Shown in pieces: positions 25,330 through 36,168 of a stretch of 64,000 nucleotides of DNA (its first letter is position 1; each line of letters opens with the position of its first letter). The notes beneath the pieces are model-generated. The model worked only from the letters and a program-made list of their open reading frames with translations. It had not been told where the DNA came from and ran no database searches. The position numbers were made by a program, and so were the translations under genes. Source of the DNA: Cymodocea nodosa (taxonomy: Eukaryota; Streptophyta; Magnoliopsida; Alismatales; Cymodoceaceae); assembly GCA_036874045.1 (NCBI GenBank), contig CM072347.1, positions 126,501 to 190,500 of the forward strand. Reading direction: 5' to 3'.

Positions 25330-25674
25330 TACTTCTTCTACACCTCGATGAAAAGGAACGGAACATTTGATCGACGATATAATCGCAAGGTACGGCCCCG
25401 TGGACAGACGGACGATACAATCCACAGATTCCTATCAAAATGCGAAACACCGGCAAACCGATTTGTTCTTCGCCCGATCATAGCATCGCCTGTCATTGCG
25501 TCTGCGCTACAGGCAACGTGGCATCGGGCATGAGAAGATTCGAGCAAAAAACAGTGAAGAAAAGCGAGACCCTCAGCGACCCGATTTCAAATCAAACACA
25601 CAGCCAAAAACGCCAAGATCGATCATCCTAAGGCAGCCCCCTCGGAAGCATGATCTTCTCGCAAAACCCACCCC

Positions 25675-25731
25675 GGGTGGTAGCCAGCGCGTATCCCATT
25701 CCAGATACAAGATGGAATACGGCGACCACCC
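25675..25731. ncRNA. Strong hairpin within the snoRNA host unit
   Basis: GGGTGGT at 25675-25681 pairs with ACCACCC at 25725-25731, and an inner arm ATTCCA pairs with TGGAAT, giving a 57-base hairpin with an internal loop. On the minus strand AGAAGA follows within about 20 bases, matching the ANANNA form of an H box. I could not identify a second hairpin ending in ACA, so an H/ACA snoRNA is only a possibility. Confidence 0.3.
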
Positions 25732-27231
25732 AGTCCGGTGACGATGGGGATTGAAGAAAGAACAGGCCTAAGGGAGGTTTAAGTGATGAAGAGGCATTAA
25801 AGCTGCAGCAGTGTCATACGGCACTTCCTATCAAGGTCAACATCCTCATCGAGTCGGCACTAGCACTGGTTCTGCAAACGGAAAACGCAACGATTTCCAT
25901 ACCAACGATGGTGAAAATGTTTGTTTCAGCAAAGCCAAGCTTGCAGTCCGTGGATCAAGGAAGGAACGCAAGCACTAGATACTGAAGGGGTTGTTAGTAT
26001 TGGAAAACGAGGAGAGGAAACCATTCGACGAACAAAACAATTTCCAAACAATATTGCCGATTTCCAGCATTAAAATTCGAAAAATCATGAACAAACCAAC
26101 TAGAAAAAGAAGATTTGTACTTTTAGAACAAAAGGTGTGGAACACGAGAGATTCAAAAGATGTGGGTCGAATCCAGGCCGACAATGTCATGGCCCGAGGG
26201 CATCAAAATCAGCAGACATGAGGACCACAAAATCTCAATCTGCGTGAACATGACCATGCTTCCTTCATCAACGAAGAAATCTTCCAGAGCATCGGCTTAT
26301 CGTACACGCGATATCATGACTCCAACGCAAATCATCCAAATTGAAAACAAAGTAGGAAAAACATTCATCAAACCCATAGAGCTTACGGTTCGCCCAAGAG
26401 GGTTCGTTCACCTGAATAATGAAGGTACTAGAGGAGTCCACACATTGAAATCGAAGCAACATGAAATGGCAGCCAAGGGGCTCAGAAGGTATAATCAGCT
26501 CTTTCAATCATGAATTCTCTGAAGCAGAACTGGCATGATAGCTGAATGTTTCATCGTCAATGCCACTGGATAGCGAACACAGGCGACCATATGACGAACA
26601 GAGAAAATCGACAAATCCAGCAGAATTTGGAGTAAAAAAGTTTGTCACCATTGAAAACGATGAATGCTAATACTACTCCGCCGTCAGTTCAAGAGACGAA
26701 AACATTCAACCATCTTTTAACCTATAGTACAGAGACGAGATCTAAGAAGCGCGAATGATGGCACAACCAACGAGAAAAAAGCTACCGTAGAAGCGATAAA
26801 TCGTACTGCACCGAACAGAAACCAACGATAGCGAAGAAAAGAACAAAATAGACCACGTTAGAAGAGACTACGAAATATTGTGGCCATTGTTTTGACACAG
26901 ATGTGTCGAGGAAGGTCATTCGCGAGCAGATCTGCAACACAGAACGGCTAGTAGATGTTGCACGAGTAATGGGACCCTTCATCCTCATCCCCACGGTCGG
27001 AGGAGCCCGGGATGCTACGTGCGACGACGAAGGCAACACTCCACACTAAGATCGAGAGATCCAGATCGAAAACCAAAAGGACTCACCGGAAAAGTTAACC
27101 AACGCCAACCAACCGAAAGAAGGAAAACGGGAAACCCGCAGAGAGAGATCAAGAGAAGCGAGTAATACAGCAACGGAAGAGAGGGCAAGGCTCTGGAAAA
27201 TTGCGTCTTGCGGCGTAACGAGGGTTTTGCC

Positions 27232-27241
27232 CTATTTATAG
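27232..27241 (-). promoter_or_regulatory. TATA box of the snoRNA host unit
   Basis: The minus strand reads CTATAAATAG, a textbook plant TATA box, about 30 bases before the GC-rich start of the presumed leader exon. Confidence 0.7.
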
Positions 27242-28605
27242 AATAGGAAGAAAACGAGAAAGAACGAAGCAAACCCTAACACTACTGATTAACGACAACT
27301 TGATAAGCCCAAAGGCCACAACACTCGAATGACGAAGTCCATGGACCTTTGCGGCCTGGCTAAGCCCAAGCTCATCAGCTTCCGTAGCGGGCCGTGTCCA
27401 CTTCCACTTTTTCCGTCGGTGGGGGGAAGTGGAAAATTTTAACATTTTTTTACTTGCATGTCAACAGTAGAATAGAGAGTTTTTTTTAATAACAAGCAAG
27501 TAAATATGAATTTTAAATGATATATAATTAAATAGCTAAATTTTTTTGATGCCATGAAAGAAGGAAAAAAAGAAAACATAGAAGAAGGAAGACCCGTGCA
27601 AAGAAAATGCAATCAAAAAATTTTATTTCATCTGCTGGAAATTATTTCTTTGAAAAATTGATATTTTGTATTATAATAATGTAATGTAATTGAACTACAT
27701 TCTTAATTATAACATTATATATAAGTTTGTATAATTATAAGATTTATAATTTATTATAAGAAATTAAGGCCTTTGGAATGTCACTGTCAGGTATTTAACT
27801 AAAAATGAGCTTTTTTGTTAAAATTGAATCGATATAAAATATTTTATAAATATTAATTTTAGGTCTGATCACCCAACATTATAATTTGGTTAAGCGATAC
27901 GAATTGATTAAAATCCAAAAAAAAAAGCATGCAACCAGGGCGATGAATAGGGAAGAACGCATGGATCACATGGCAGAGAACAATTTGATTGATATGAAGC
28001 TTTGCTGGGTCTGAAATAATCAATGACTGCCTCACCAATTTTTAAATAATCTTACACAATCTCAAAATAATATTCTTATATTTTCTGCTTTAAAATGCAT
28101 ACCAATTTTTTTTTAAAAAAAAATCATAATTATCATTTAATTAAAATTAAGTTAGAAGATAATCTTATTATATTCTACTCTATTACTTAATAATATAAAC
28201 AAAAAATAATAATACAGTAGGTACTTTTTCTATAATTCAGATACATCAAACTTAAATTCTACCAACATTAAAGATTTCACCAAAAATAATCGCTTCTTTA
28301 CAAACATAGATTCCATATGCAACATTCACTGTTATCTAAATTATATAATTAATAATTACAATATTTTTAACTATATCTTTAATAACATTAAAGTCTAATA
28401 TAAACTATTTTAAAAATATACCATGCAAACAAAATTTTCAAATCAAACTCGACGAAGAGAAGAACAGATGAGGAGAAGGAAGCGGAAACAAATATCATTT
28501 CTTTCAAGAGAAAAATGAATAGTCTGTGGGAAATATAAGGAATCGGTGGAAGCTGTCGGTCTGCCGCCGTGGCGGAGACAGTACCGGAGGCCGGAGTACT
28601 CCGAA
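27242..28605. other. Intergenic, AT-rich
   Basis: Upstream region of the snoRNA host, then strongly AT-rich DNA. The last part is the probable 3-prime untranslated region of the Glu-rich membrane protein gene. No other gene is seen. Confidence 0.5.
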
Positions 28606-29286
28606 TCACCTGAAGGTGGTCAGATCGATCTCTATGAGATTCTCTTCGTCGTCCAAACTGATCTCTATCATCTCCTCCTCCTCCTCTTCGACTTCCACCC
28701 ATCTGAAGCATACGTTCTCCGGGAAGCCTCCATCGCGAAGACGACCGTCGGAGTAGTCTGCGAAAGGTGGCTGTTGATCCTTCGACTTCCTCGTGATGTC
28801 CTCCTCCTCCTCGTCTTCCTCCTCCTCCTCCTGCCCTTCGTACCGATCCTCGTATATGACTTCCAGCGGACCGCCAACGCACCACCCGAGGAATTCCTCG
28901 GGAAAGGGCACTTTTTGGGGCCAACGACCCACTTCGTCGTCGTGAATGAACCTGTCCTCTTCCTCCCCCTCCTCCTCCTCCTCCTCCTCCTCTTCGTCAT
29001 GGATGACACCGCTGCAATCGTGGTGGACGACGGCCCCGGCATGGACGTCCGGCTGCTCCCGACGTCGTCCGAAGCGGAGGAGGGAGGCGAGGAGGAGGAG
29101 AGTGGAGAAGGGGACGGGGGAGAGGAGGAAAGGGAGGAGGCAGCGGGGAAGGTAGAGGAGAACGAGGGCGGAGGAGCTGGCGACGACCGCGAGAAGAGGG
29201 CGTACGGTGGCGGAGATGGATGGGACATGGACGTCGTCGTGGGGCGGCACAGAAAAGGCTGCTTCTTCTTCACCTTCTTCTTCCAT
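28606..29286 (-). CDS. Glu-rich two-helix membrane protein, function unknown
   Basis: A single-exon frame of 226 residues. The N-terminus is acidic (MEEEGEEEAAFSVPP). Two hydrophobic stretches at about residues 30-46 and 48-70 could form a helical hairpin, followed by RFGRRR as a positive cytosolic edge. The C-terminal half has three poly-Glu runs and ends with a motif rich in MIEISL and NLIEIDL. Unnamed plant membrane proteins with a similar acidic tail ending in IEIS/IEID motifs exist, which supports a real gene. I do not know its function. The frame extends upstream only to a non-ATG codon, so the ATG at 29286 is the start. GAG/CTC repeats make long antisense frames here, which is why the opposite strand also looks open. 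Confidence 0.6.
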   Translation of the reverse strand: MEEEGEEEAAFSVPPHDDVHVPSISATVRPLLAVVASSSALVLLYLPRCLLPFLLSPVPFSTLLLLASLLRFGRRREQPDVHAGAVVHHDCSGVIHDEEEEEEEEEGEEEDRFIHDDEVGRWPQKVPFPEEFLGWCVGGPLEVIYEDRYEGQEEEEEDEEEEDITRKSKDQQPPFADYSDGRLRDGGFPENVCFRWVEVEEEEEEMIEISLDDEENLIEIDLTTFR

Positions 29287-31042
29287 GACGGAAGTCAAGG
29301 CAAATCCTTCCTGCTCATGTGTCTGCGCATAATGCCATGGCCTTTGATCTTATAAAAATTAAATTCCTAATAATAAATATGGTAAATAAAAGAGGGCAAA
29401 TCCGTATATTCCCACCGTAAAAAAAAAAAACTTTCGTTTAAATCCTCGAGATTAAATTTCTTTCTTGGTATTCAAAAAAACCGTAGAAGTCAGAAGCACG
29501 TGGTCAATCTTAAAATTAATTAATTGTATCTCACATTAAGTTCATATTTTATTTGTTTTTAATTAATATAAAACTTTATCTCAACACTCTCCTCACTTCT
29601 CTCTTTTTTTTTTATACTTTATATACCTGCAAAACTTTATTATAAACTTACTCTGATATGATATAAAAAGTCAAGTCAAAACTAATAATTGATGAGTCCA
29701 ACATCGTATGGGCTAAGATACCATTGTGCGCATAGAATAACATATATATATTTATGCCTTTTTTTAGTTAATTATATGATTTGAGTCAATCTATTGAATG
29801 GATCAGACAGTTTGCATTGTACATACATTCAACTTATTTACAACTTCATAAATGGGTTGATTAAATTCAACTTCTTATAAACCAGTAGAGTTCAGGAACA
29901 GGTCTCCTACCCATTTATATAAACCACATCAGGATCAAGATGGATACTGAGAAGTTCAGTTATAAATAAGCTAACTTGTTTTGCTACCCTCTAATTGCAA
30001 TTTTTATAATAATAATATTTTTACTTGAATTTCAATTTAAAATTTTTTTTCACAGTAAAGTAGACTTCCATGAATTTGATCGATTGTGTTCGCCCCTTTG
30101 ATACGCTTCTTTTTCTTCAAAATCATGTACCTATCAATTTTAATTGTTAACATGCGACATTCATAATCAACCATGAATCAAACTACTACAGTAACCCAAT
30201 TGTCTAAAGATAAAGATACTTATAATTTCCTTGTCTAATTAACATGGTACAAAGATGATGATGATCATAAAGTTAGAAATAAAGGATCATAAAATTTTTT
30301 TATGTTCAGCAAATTTGAAACTCTAATAAAAACCACAGATATCTACTAAACGCTTAACCGTTAGTTGTACCATCCAACTAAAGTTGATACTGCTTTTTTA
30401 AAGACGGCACATGACTCCTAACAATCTCCAAAACCACAGCCCTGAGGAGAGCAAGTAGCTGCGCAAGCAAATCAAGGTGGGGCAGATGAGACGACAGATA
30501 TAGCATGATGGAAGGGAAAAGATCGTCCTCCACCACAAAAGGAGGAAAAAAAGGTGCCTTTAGATGGATGAGATCCAAGGCAGACAACAGAGTGATAAAA
30601 AGATGCCAGAAGTTGATGTCCTCATAAACAACAGGGAAAGCAGCATACTACAAGACAGAACAAACTCCATTAAGCAAAACCTCAGCAGATTGGGGGAAAA
30701 AAAAAAACAAGAACAAACAAATGCTAGATTCATTTCGCATTAATCAGATACATGGGTACTATTAATATTTACAATAAAACAAAACAAAAAATACGTTCAA
30801 TATACCAAATCAGCCATGTCTCCAAAGGAGCCTCTGTCTGTGTGTATATATTGTTCAGAAAAAAGGAACAGACAAAAGCTGTAGAAAGATGGGAGAAAAT
30901 TAATAAAAAACCATGGAATTGGGAGGAAAGTTAGCTTCTTTTGCTCTCTTCTAACTGTGATACATGCATGCATGTTCAAGCTCTGCAAAATTTGGAGATG
31001 GGATTATACGTACTTTTTTTTCTTAAAGAGAAGTCATGGATC
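29287..31042. other. Intergenic between the membrane protein gene and the hnRNP U-like gene
   Basis: AT-rich DNA including the membrane-protein promoter and the 3-prime region of the hnRNP U-like gene. It contains one possible orphan exon at 30378-30647, listed separately. Confidence 0.5.
30378..30647 (-). pseudogene. Possible orphan exon, unrecognised
   Basis: Reading the minus strand, an acceptor-like CTTGTAG at about 30648-30654 is followed by an open frame beginning YAAFPVVYEDINFWHLF and running about 89 codons to a stop at 30378. The product is hydrophobic, Leu-rich and ends SLKKQYQL. No start codon, promoter or upstream partner exon was found. It may be a remnant exon captured by a transposon or chance coding potential. 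Confidence 0.25.
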
Positions 31043-34000
31043 TCAAGAACTAAGATCAGGCCGGCAAAAGCTCTGAAATGAGAAGCCATACTCCAAATGG
31101 ACGGAATCCTTGTCATCTCTGCATAACTGGCTGGAAACACCATGAGAAGGGTTAGGTGGTGGAGTCACCATGAAGGAACCTGGAAAATTCGTGAACAAAT
31201 GAAATACCATTGAGGTTTCTTCTTCTGAAATACAAAATTTGGCATGCATGAACCACAACTAAAACTTGGTAAATAACTAATCTTTTTGAAAAAATGTAAA
31301 TAACAATCTAAAATATGCGTTATAGTAAATAAGACATGTAGCATACCACATTGCATGGGTGAAGGAATCCCTCTAGCCATAGTGGGGTCCTTGCCGTCCT
31401 TGGGAGTGCCATCCCTGCATGGCTGGTTGGGCACCATAAGGACTATGCCATGTGGTCTCAGCATGGGAACCTGAGAAGGGTGCAACAATGCTATAGATTT
31501 ACCCAATTTGGATTAAAAAAACTAGTGCACACCGAACAATCGGAACGAATAATAAAATTAACCAAAAGCACGTTTAGAAATAGGGAAGCTGTGTGGCCAT
31601 ACCATATTGCCTGGGGAAGAGATCCCCATGCCCATAATGGGGTCCCTGGGAGCCCCTTCCCCATGTAGCTGCCTGGGCACCATAGGAAGGACTATGTCGT
31701 GTGTTGATGGCATAGGAATCTGAAAAGGGTGTATGATTAAGTTTCTTCTCTGATGAAATATTTCCATGCATGATGAGCCAGCTGGAACTGATGATAAAAC
31801 TCATGTAAAAGCATTTCAAGTGAGGAGGTTGTGTAGCATACCACGCTGGTTGGGCAAGGGATCCATTGGTCCATAATGTGGTCCTTGGTGTCCTCGAGAA
31901 TCTGATCCCTGCATATTCAACTGGGCACCATACAAAGAATCATGTGGTCGAGGTGCAATATTGGAACCTGAAAAGGGTGCGATCAGTACCTCAAGTTTTT
32001 TTCTCAGTTGACAAACTTGACGTGCAATGAACAGACTGTAAATTATAAAATAACTGATGTAAAGCATGTCTAGACAACGATGTTCCACAGAATACTGAAA
32101 ATGTCTAGACTGTCATTGTGAAATTTTGGTGTGGAATGAACAGACAGTGATCAAAAAGTAGAGCATGTCTTAAAACAAGGATGTTCTGTGGCACACTACA
32201 TTGGTTGGTGAACAAACTGAATTAATAATAATAAAAGCAGATGTCAAACATATTTTGAAGGAAGACCATGTAACATACCATGGCTAGGGAAGGGATCCTT
32301 CGTGCCATAAAAAGGTCCTCTTGAAAAAGATGGCATTGAATGACAGTCTTGAGGCTCTCCATAATGTGTGTTCAGACTTCTGTATGTGGAAGAACCAGAG
32401 AGGGACCCCTGCTGCTCAGAAAGGGGCCTCCCAACAGAATGATCAATGGCAGACAATCTAGCTCCGGTAGAGGGTGCACCAGGACTAGCAAATGGAGATT
32501 TACTTGAGCTTTGGTAATTCAAACTTCTCATTGGGCTCCTCTTCTCATAGTTGAAGTGGTTTTCAACCCAATTTTCACCATAACCTCCACAAGGATTGAG
32601 ATGTAACATAGAATCCCTCTCAGAACTAGGTTTACCATAGAGGGAATCAGTTCCACCATAGCTGCTAAATTGAACAGAATCATTTCTAGGATACGGAAAC
32701 CTTCCAGTGTCTGAATATTTTCGGTAAGGGTCATCTCTTAGCAAGGAAGTGCTTGGGTCACCTGGCCTTGATGGTGGTCTTGTAAAACTTGGTGAAAACA
32801 TAGGCCTTGCAGAAGATCCAGGAGTTCCATTAAATCGAGGACCACCATAGCTTTGATGCACCTGCAGTATCCAGGTGAAGAACTTGTTAGATATGAAAAT
32901 AAAGGTTAGAACTGATTAAATTATTGTATCTACCACAAGGCTTTCTGATTCACAAGTAGAAGCTGCTTCAGAAATAACTAACACAGTAGTAGAGTGGTAT
33001 TGTAGCTTACAGATTGTATGTGTGGCTAATGATTACAATTTATTAGTGAAGCTAAGCGTGGTGAATAACTCAAGGCCACATACATTTTTGATTGACATAA
33101 ATAGTCACAATGACCTTTCTTGTTATTAAGAGATTTACAAGGAAATACTTCTAAACTTTAAATAACACCAAAAGCAATGACATTCCGTGTGCTTCATTTG
33201 GACTTACTTGTAGGGGAATCCCAAGAGCTTTATCTGGAAGTGGGAAATGTGGACAAGAATCTGCTGAAATGGTAACCATTCGTCAGAATTAAACATTTTC
33301 TATTTTTTTGCATGTAATTTAGTACCTATCTCTATAACTAACAAAAAGACAAAAAAAGAAACAGTAGGCCTAGTATTTTAAAGAAACTGAGAACTTTCGA
33401 TGAATAGGATGGAAGGCCTACCAGATAATGGGAAGGAACCATCACGAGAATAAGGTGAGTCACTACATTTACTCAAAGTTCGAGCTGTTCGAAGAGCCTG
33501 TTTCATTTCATCAAGAAGATTTTGTGCCTCCACTCTGCCAAGTTCTGGAAAAATGACCTAGAGAAGGATAGTTGCATACAAATATCAGAAAACCAATGGA
33601 CACTAATCAAAGTATTTACCATGAAGTACCTGATCAAAGAGTTCATTTGATCCAGGAACATCTTTGCTCGATGGTAGGACATAATTGGCTGAGAATTGAA
33701 GAAAATAAGATGAAGATCAAGGAATGCATCAACACAGATACACAAGCTTAGCCTATGAAACAATACTTCCCACACAGAAAAGTATGATGAAAATACCCAA
33801 CATTTCATTTACAGCTTCAGCGGGAACCTCCTTCCCCATTTCCTTGAATCGCTTGGTAGCTCGAATCTTCAACTGATCCGGTGTTGGGAATATAACCACT
33901 GCAATCTAATTTTCAAAGTAATAAACAAAAATTAAAATATTTTCCATCCAAGGTGAAGAAGTCCCATTCAATGAATTAGAAAGAAAAAGCTTTATACCTT

Positions 34001-36168
34001 CCGGAAATTTGCAAATTCTTTTATTTTACGCCTCCGAGCACTCTTATACACATTGGTCTGATCAAGAATGAAATTGCGAGGTGTTTTGGCAGCCCTAGTA
34101 AGTAGAGTGTTGAATATACCTGTTGCACGATCCATCAGGTGCTCAAAACGTTCCCCATAGTTCTTTTGCCGCAGCAAACCTGGTACCTGCAAGAGGCAAT
34201 TTTTCAATGAAATGCTCAGAGAAATTTCATTAAGAAGATAGTCCATCCAAAATCATAAAAGATGATCAAGAATGCAAATCAAAAGATAAAAGCTAATCTA
34301 AGAAAAAGACAATTAGGCTTTAGCATTTGATATTTCCATGTTTACCACAAACAAATGATCAGCACAAAGTTATTAGCCTCAACAATTTTATAATCATGCA
34401 TTTTTATAAGAAGAAAGAGTGCATTTTCTCAATGACATACCTTCATCTGATCCAATGCAATATTTGTTCCAAGAAGGATGTATCGTTTCTCAGGACGGTC
34501 TCTGATCCATTTTTCAGCCCAAGTACTTTTCCCAGATGCAGGTAGGCCGACCATCATCAGTACTTCACATTCCTCTGGTCTCATAAAATGAGGCCCCGAA
34601 ATTGCATTCCCATCTTCAAGTGCAGAACTCCAAGGTTTGTAGCCATCCTCGGGAACCAGACCATCATCTGTACTGAATTGCATCTGGACCACTACATTTT
34701 TCAATAGCACATGTGGAAAATAAGCAGATTCCAATGATCTTTTTTGCAGGAGAGGGTCAATCTCTCCTCCAGTACTAGTACCAATGTTGAATTGCAATGC
34801 TCTGCCCAACCACTTCCCATTCTTGGAAAACCCAATGGAGACAACTGGTTTGTTTTCAAAGTCCACCGCACAAACAATATTATCCCCAACACCAAATTTA
34901 GTTCCATAATCAGAAAACTTCCCCCCAGTGGAGAATTTGCCAGTTCCACCAAACCCAAAGCTATTAGTGGTTTCACCAAGACTTCCAACTAGATCATCTC
35001 CTCTAGAAATTCCAACACGACAAAGATGCTGCTGATCAGGAGGTGTGTCTTCCATATCTACTTTTTGTTCAGAAATAATTTTACACCCAAAACAATACTT
35101 CCCTTTTACTATTCCAATCGTTGCACGTGCACCAGACCAGCAATATGCAAATCCACTTTCATAGAGTGCCTGGCCCTCTAGGCCATTGCTTCCAACATCG
35201 AAATCTTGCATGAAATAAAAAATTCAGTCTAAGAATAAATATATAAACATGGAACAGAAAATACAACTTAGTCAAGAATAGCCACGCCTAAGGAGTAACG
35301 AGCAGTGTTTTGGTAGACACAATTATCACTTTCGTTTCATAAAAAAACATGTGGTGCACAACGTATTTCTCAATGTAACTAGCAACCTTTAGTAGACTAA
35401 CAATGGACGTGATAACTATTTTTCCTATCGCAAAATATGAACTGTAAAATGGACGTACAAAAGAAGGATACTACTTCATCAATGAAATCAACATCTGGTC
35501 AACAAGGAATCATCGAGGGAAAGCTACAAGAAGGAAAGATGTGTATCTACCAACGGTACTCCTCCATCAGGAATCAAGGAATGGAAATGAATTAGGGGAA
35601 AAAAGCAAGCAGAATCCAGTGATGAATTTCCTTCAATCATTCTAAAGGTGTACAGATTTCCTTCCTCTTGCACACCAATTGCATACACAGTGCATTGAAA
35701 TTAGCTAAAACTTTTCAAAGCTACAGAGGCAGATTTCCCCTGGATGTGTGACGTATCCGAAACGAAAGTCCTATGTGACATTTTGGTTCAAAATGAATCG
35801 TGGTCTCCTTAGTATCACCATCATCATAATCTTTCGAAAGAAGGAAATACTCTCCACGAAATTTTCAGCACACATGACAAGGGTTTTGCACGACAGCCTC
35901 TGGTCTTACACCCAAAAATTGACAAAACATATCAGTTTGAGATGGTATCTACCAACACCACCACAAAACCGAAACTTTTGAGAAATCGGAAATGGGGCCC
36001 CATCGTTGCCATACCTAAGTTGCAGTCCGCGGGATTGAGCTCGACCACTGGTAGTGGGACGGCAGCAGCGGAGGGCTCGGCTTCTGAGGACGGCTTTGCT
36101 TTCTTCGACTTCCGCTCCCCTCCCTCTGCATCCCACCCGTCTCGGCGGTGCTTCGTCGACGAATCCAT
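31043..36168 (-). CDS. hnRNP U-like protein (SPRY domain plus P-loop kinase-like domain)
   Basis: This is a plant homologue of hnRNP U-like protein 1, a nuclear RNA-binding factor. Exons: 36168-36015, 35204-34441, 34186-33998, 33905-33797, 33688-33630, 33557-33422, 33263-33208, 32861-32279, 31967-31842, 31719-31603 and 31179-31043. They total 2430 nt, giving 809 residues. Residues 1-50 are basic (ERKSKKAKPSS, a nuclear signal). The SPRY domain spans about 68-220 (SGARATIGIVKGKYCFG). A Walker A loop, GLPASGKST, is at 271-279, and ILDQTNVYKSARRRKI follows in the kinase-like fold. The C-terminal half is disordered, rich in Gly/Ser/Tyr/Pro, and ends in short repeats encoded by duplicated exons. 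An extra exon copy (31470-31347) carries a stop; if included, the protein ends at 31373 with 796 residues. A CT microsatellite lies in the leader. Confidence 0.92.
31340..32290 (-). repeat. Tandem array of duplicated exon-intron units in the hnRNP U-like gene
   Basis: At least four related units of about 240-250 bases occur: exon A (31967-31842), exon B (31719-31603), exon C (31470-31347) and the terminal exon (from 31179). Each exon starts in phase 1 with Gly/Asp-Ser, and A-C share SLYGAQ, SPSYGAQ or SPYGAQ and then QGPHYG. Matching intron sequence (for example the segment around gtagcatacca at the donors) repeats too. A further decayed copy of an exon edge lies at about 32185-32215, where the donor GT is replaced. 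Confidence 0.9.
31347..31470 (-). other. Exon C of the array: stop-bearing alternative exon
   Basis: This copy keeps an acceptor (CTTCTCAG) and a donor (GTG/GTATGC) and encodes HSPYGAQPAMQGWHSQGRQG before meeting TAG at 31375-31373. Its length is 124 nt, not a multiple of three, whereas copies A (126) and B (117) keep phase. Skipping it joins exon B to the terminal exon in frame. Confidence 0.8.

Larger units (their letters stand above)
25236..27210 (-). ncRNA. Probable non-coding, spliced snoRNA host transcript
   Basis: A clear TATA box at 27232-27241 is followed on the minus strand by a pyrimidine-rich, ATG-free stretch that ends in a consensus donor, CCG/GTGAGT, at 27087. A possible acceptor (GTGTTGCAG) lies near 26.94 kb. 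Downstream to 25.2 kb, all frames are short and none resembles a known protein, while a snoRNA with terminal stem lies near the end. Plant snoRNAs are often made from such dedicated polycistronic or non-coding hosts. The extent and splicing beyond the first donor are inference. Confidence 0.45.

Noticed and set aside
25573-25660. A further C/D-like arrangement with a CGACCCG guide match to 25S rRNA
   Set aside because: Only seven bases match, the C box is poor (AGGATGA) and the ends do not pair.
26205-26280. A second possible C/D snoRNA on the minus strand
   Set aside because: TTGATGA and CTGA are spaced correctly, but there is no terminal stem and no rRNA match I could support.
28546-29355. 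A 269-codon plus-strand open frame over the Glu-rich gene
   Set aside because: Its Leu runs are the reverse of poly-Glu (GAG) runs. The minus-strand frame has the more natural protein with helices and a motif at the end.
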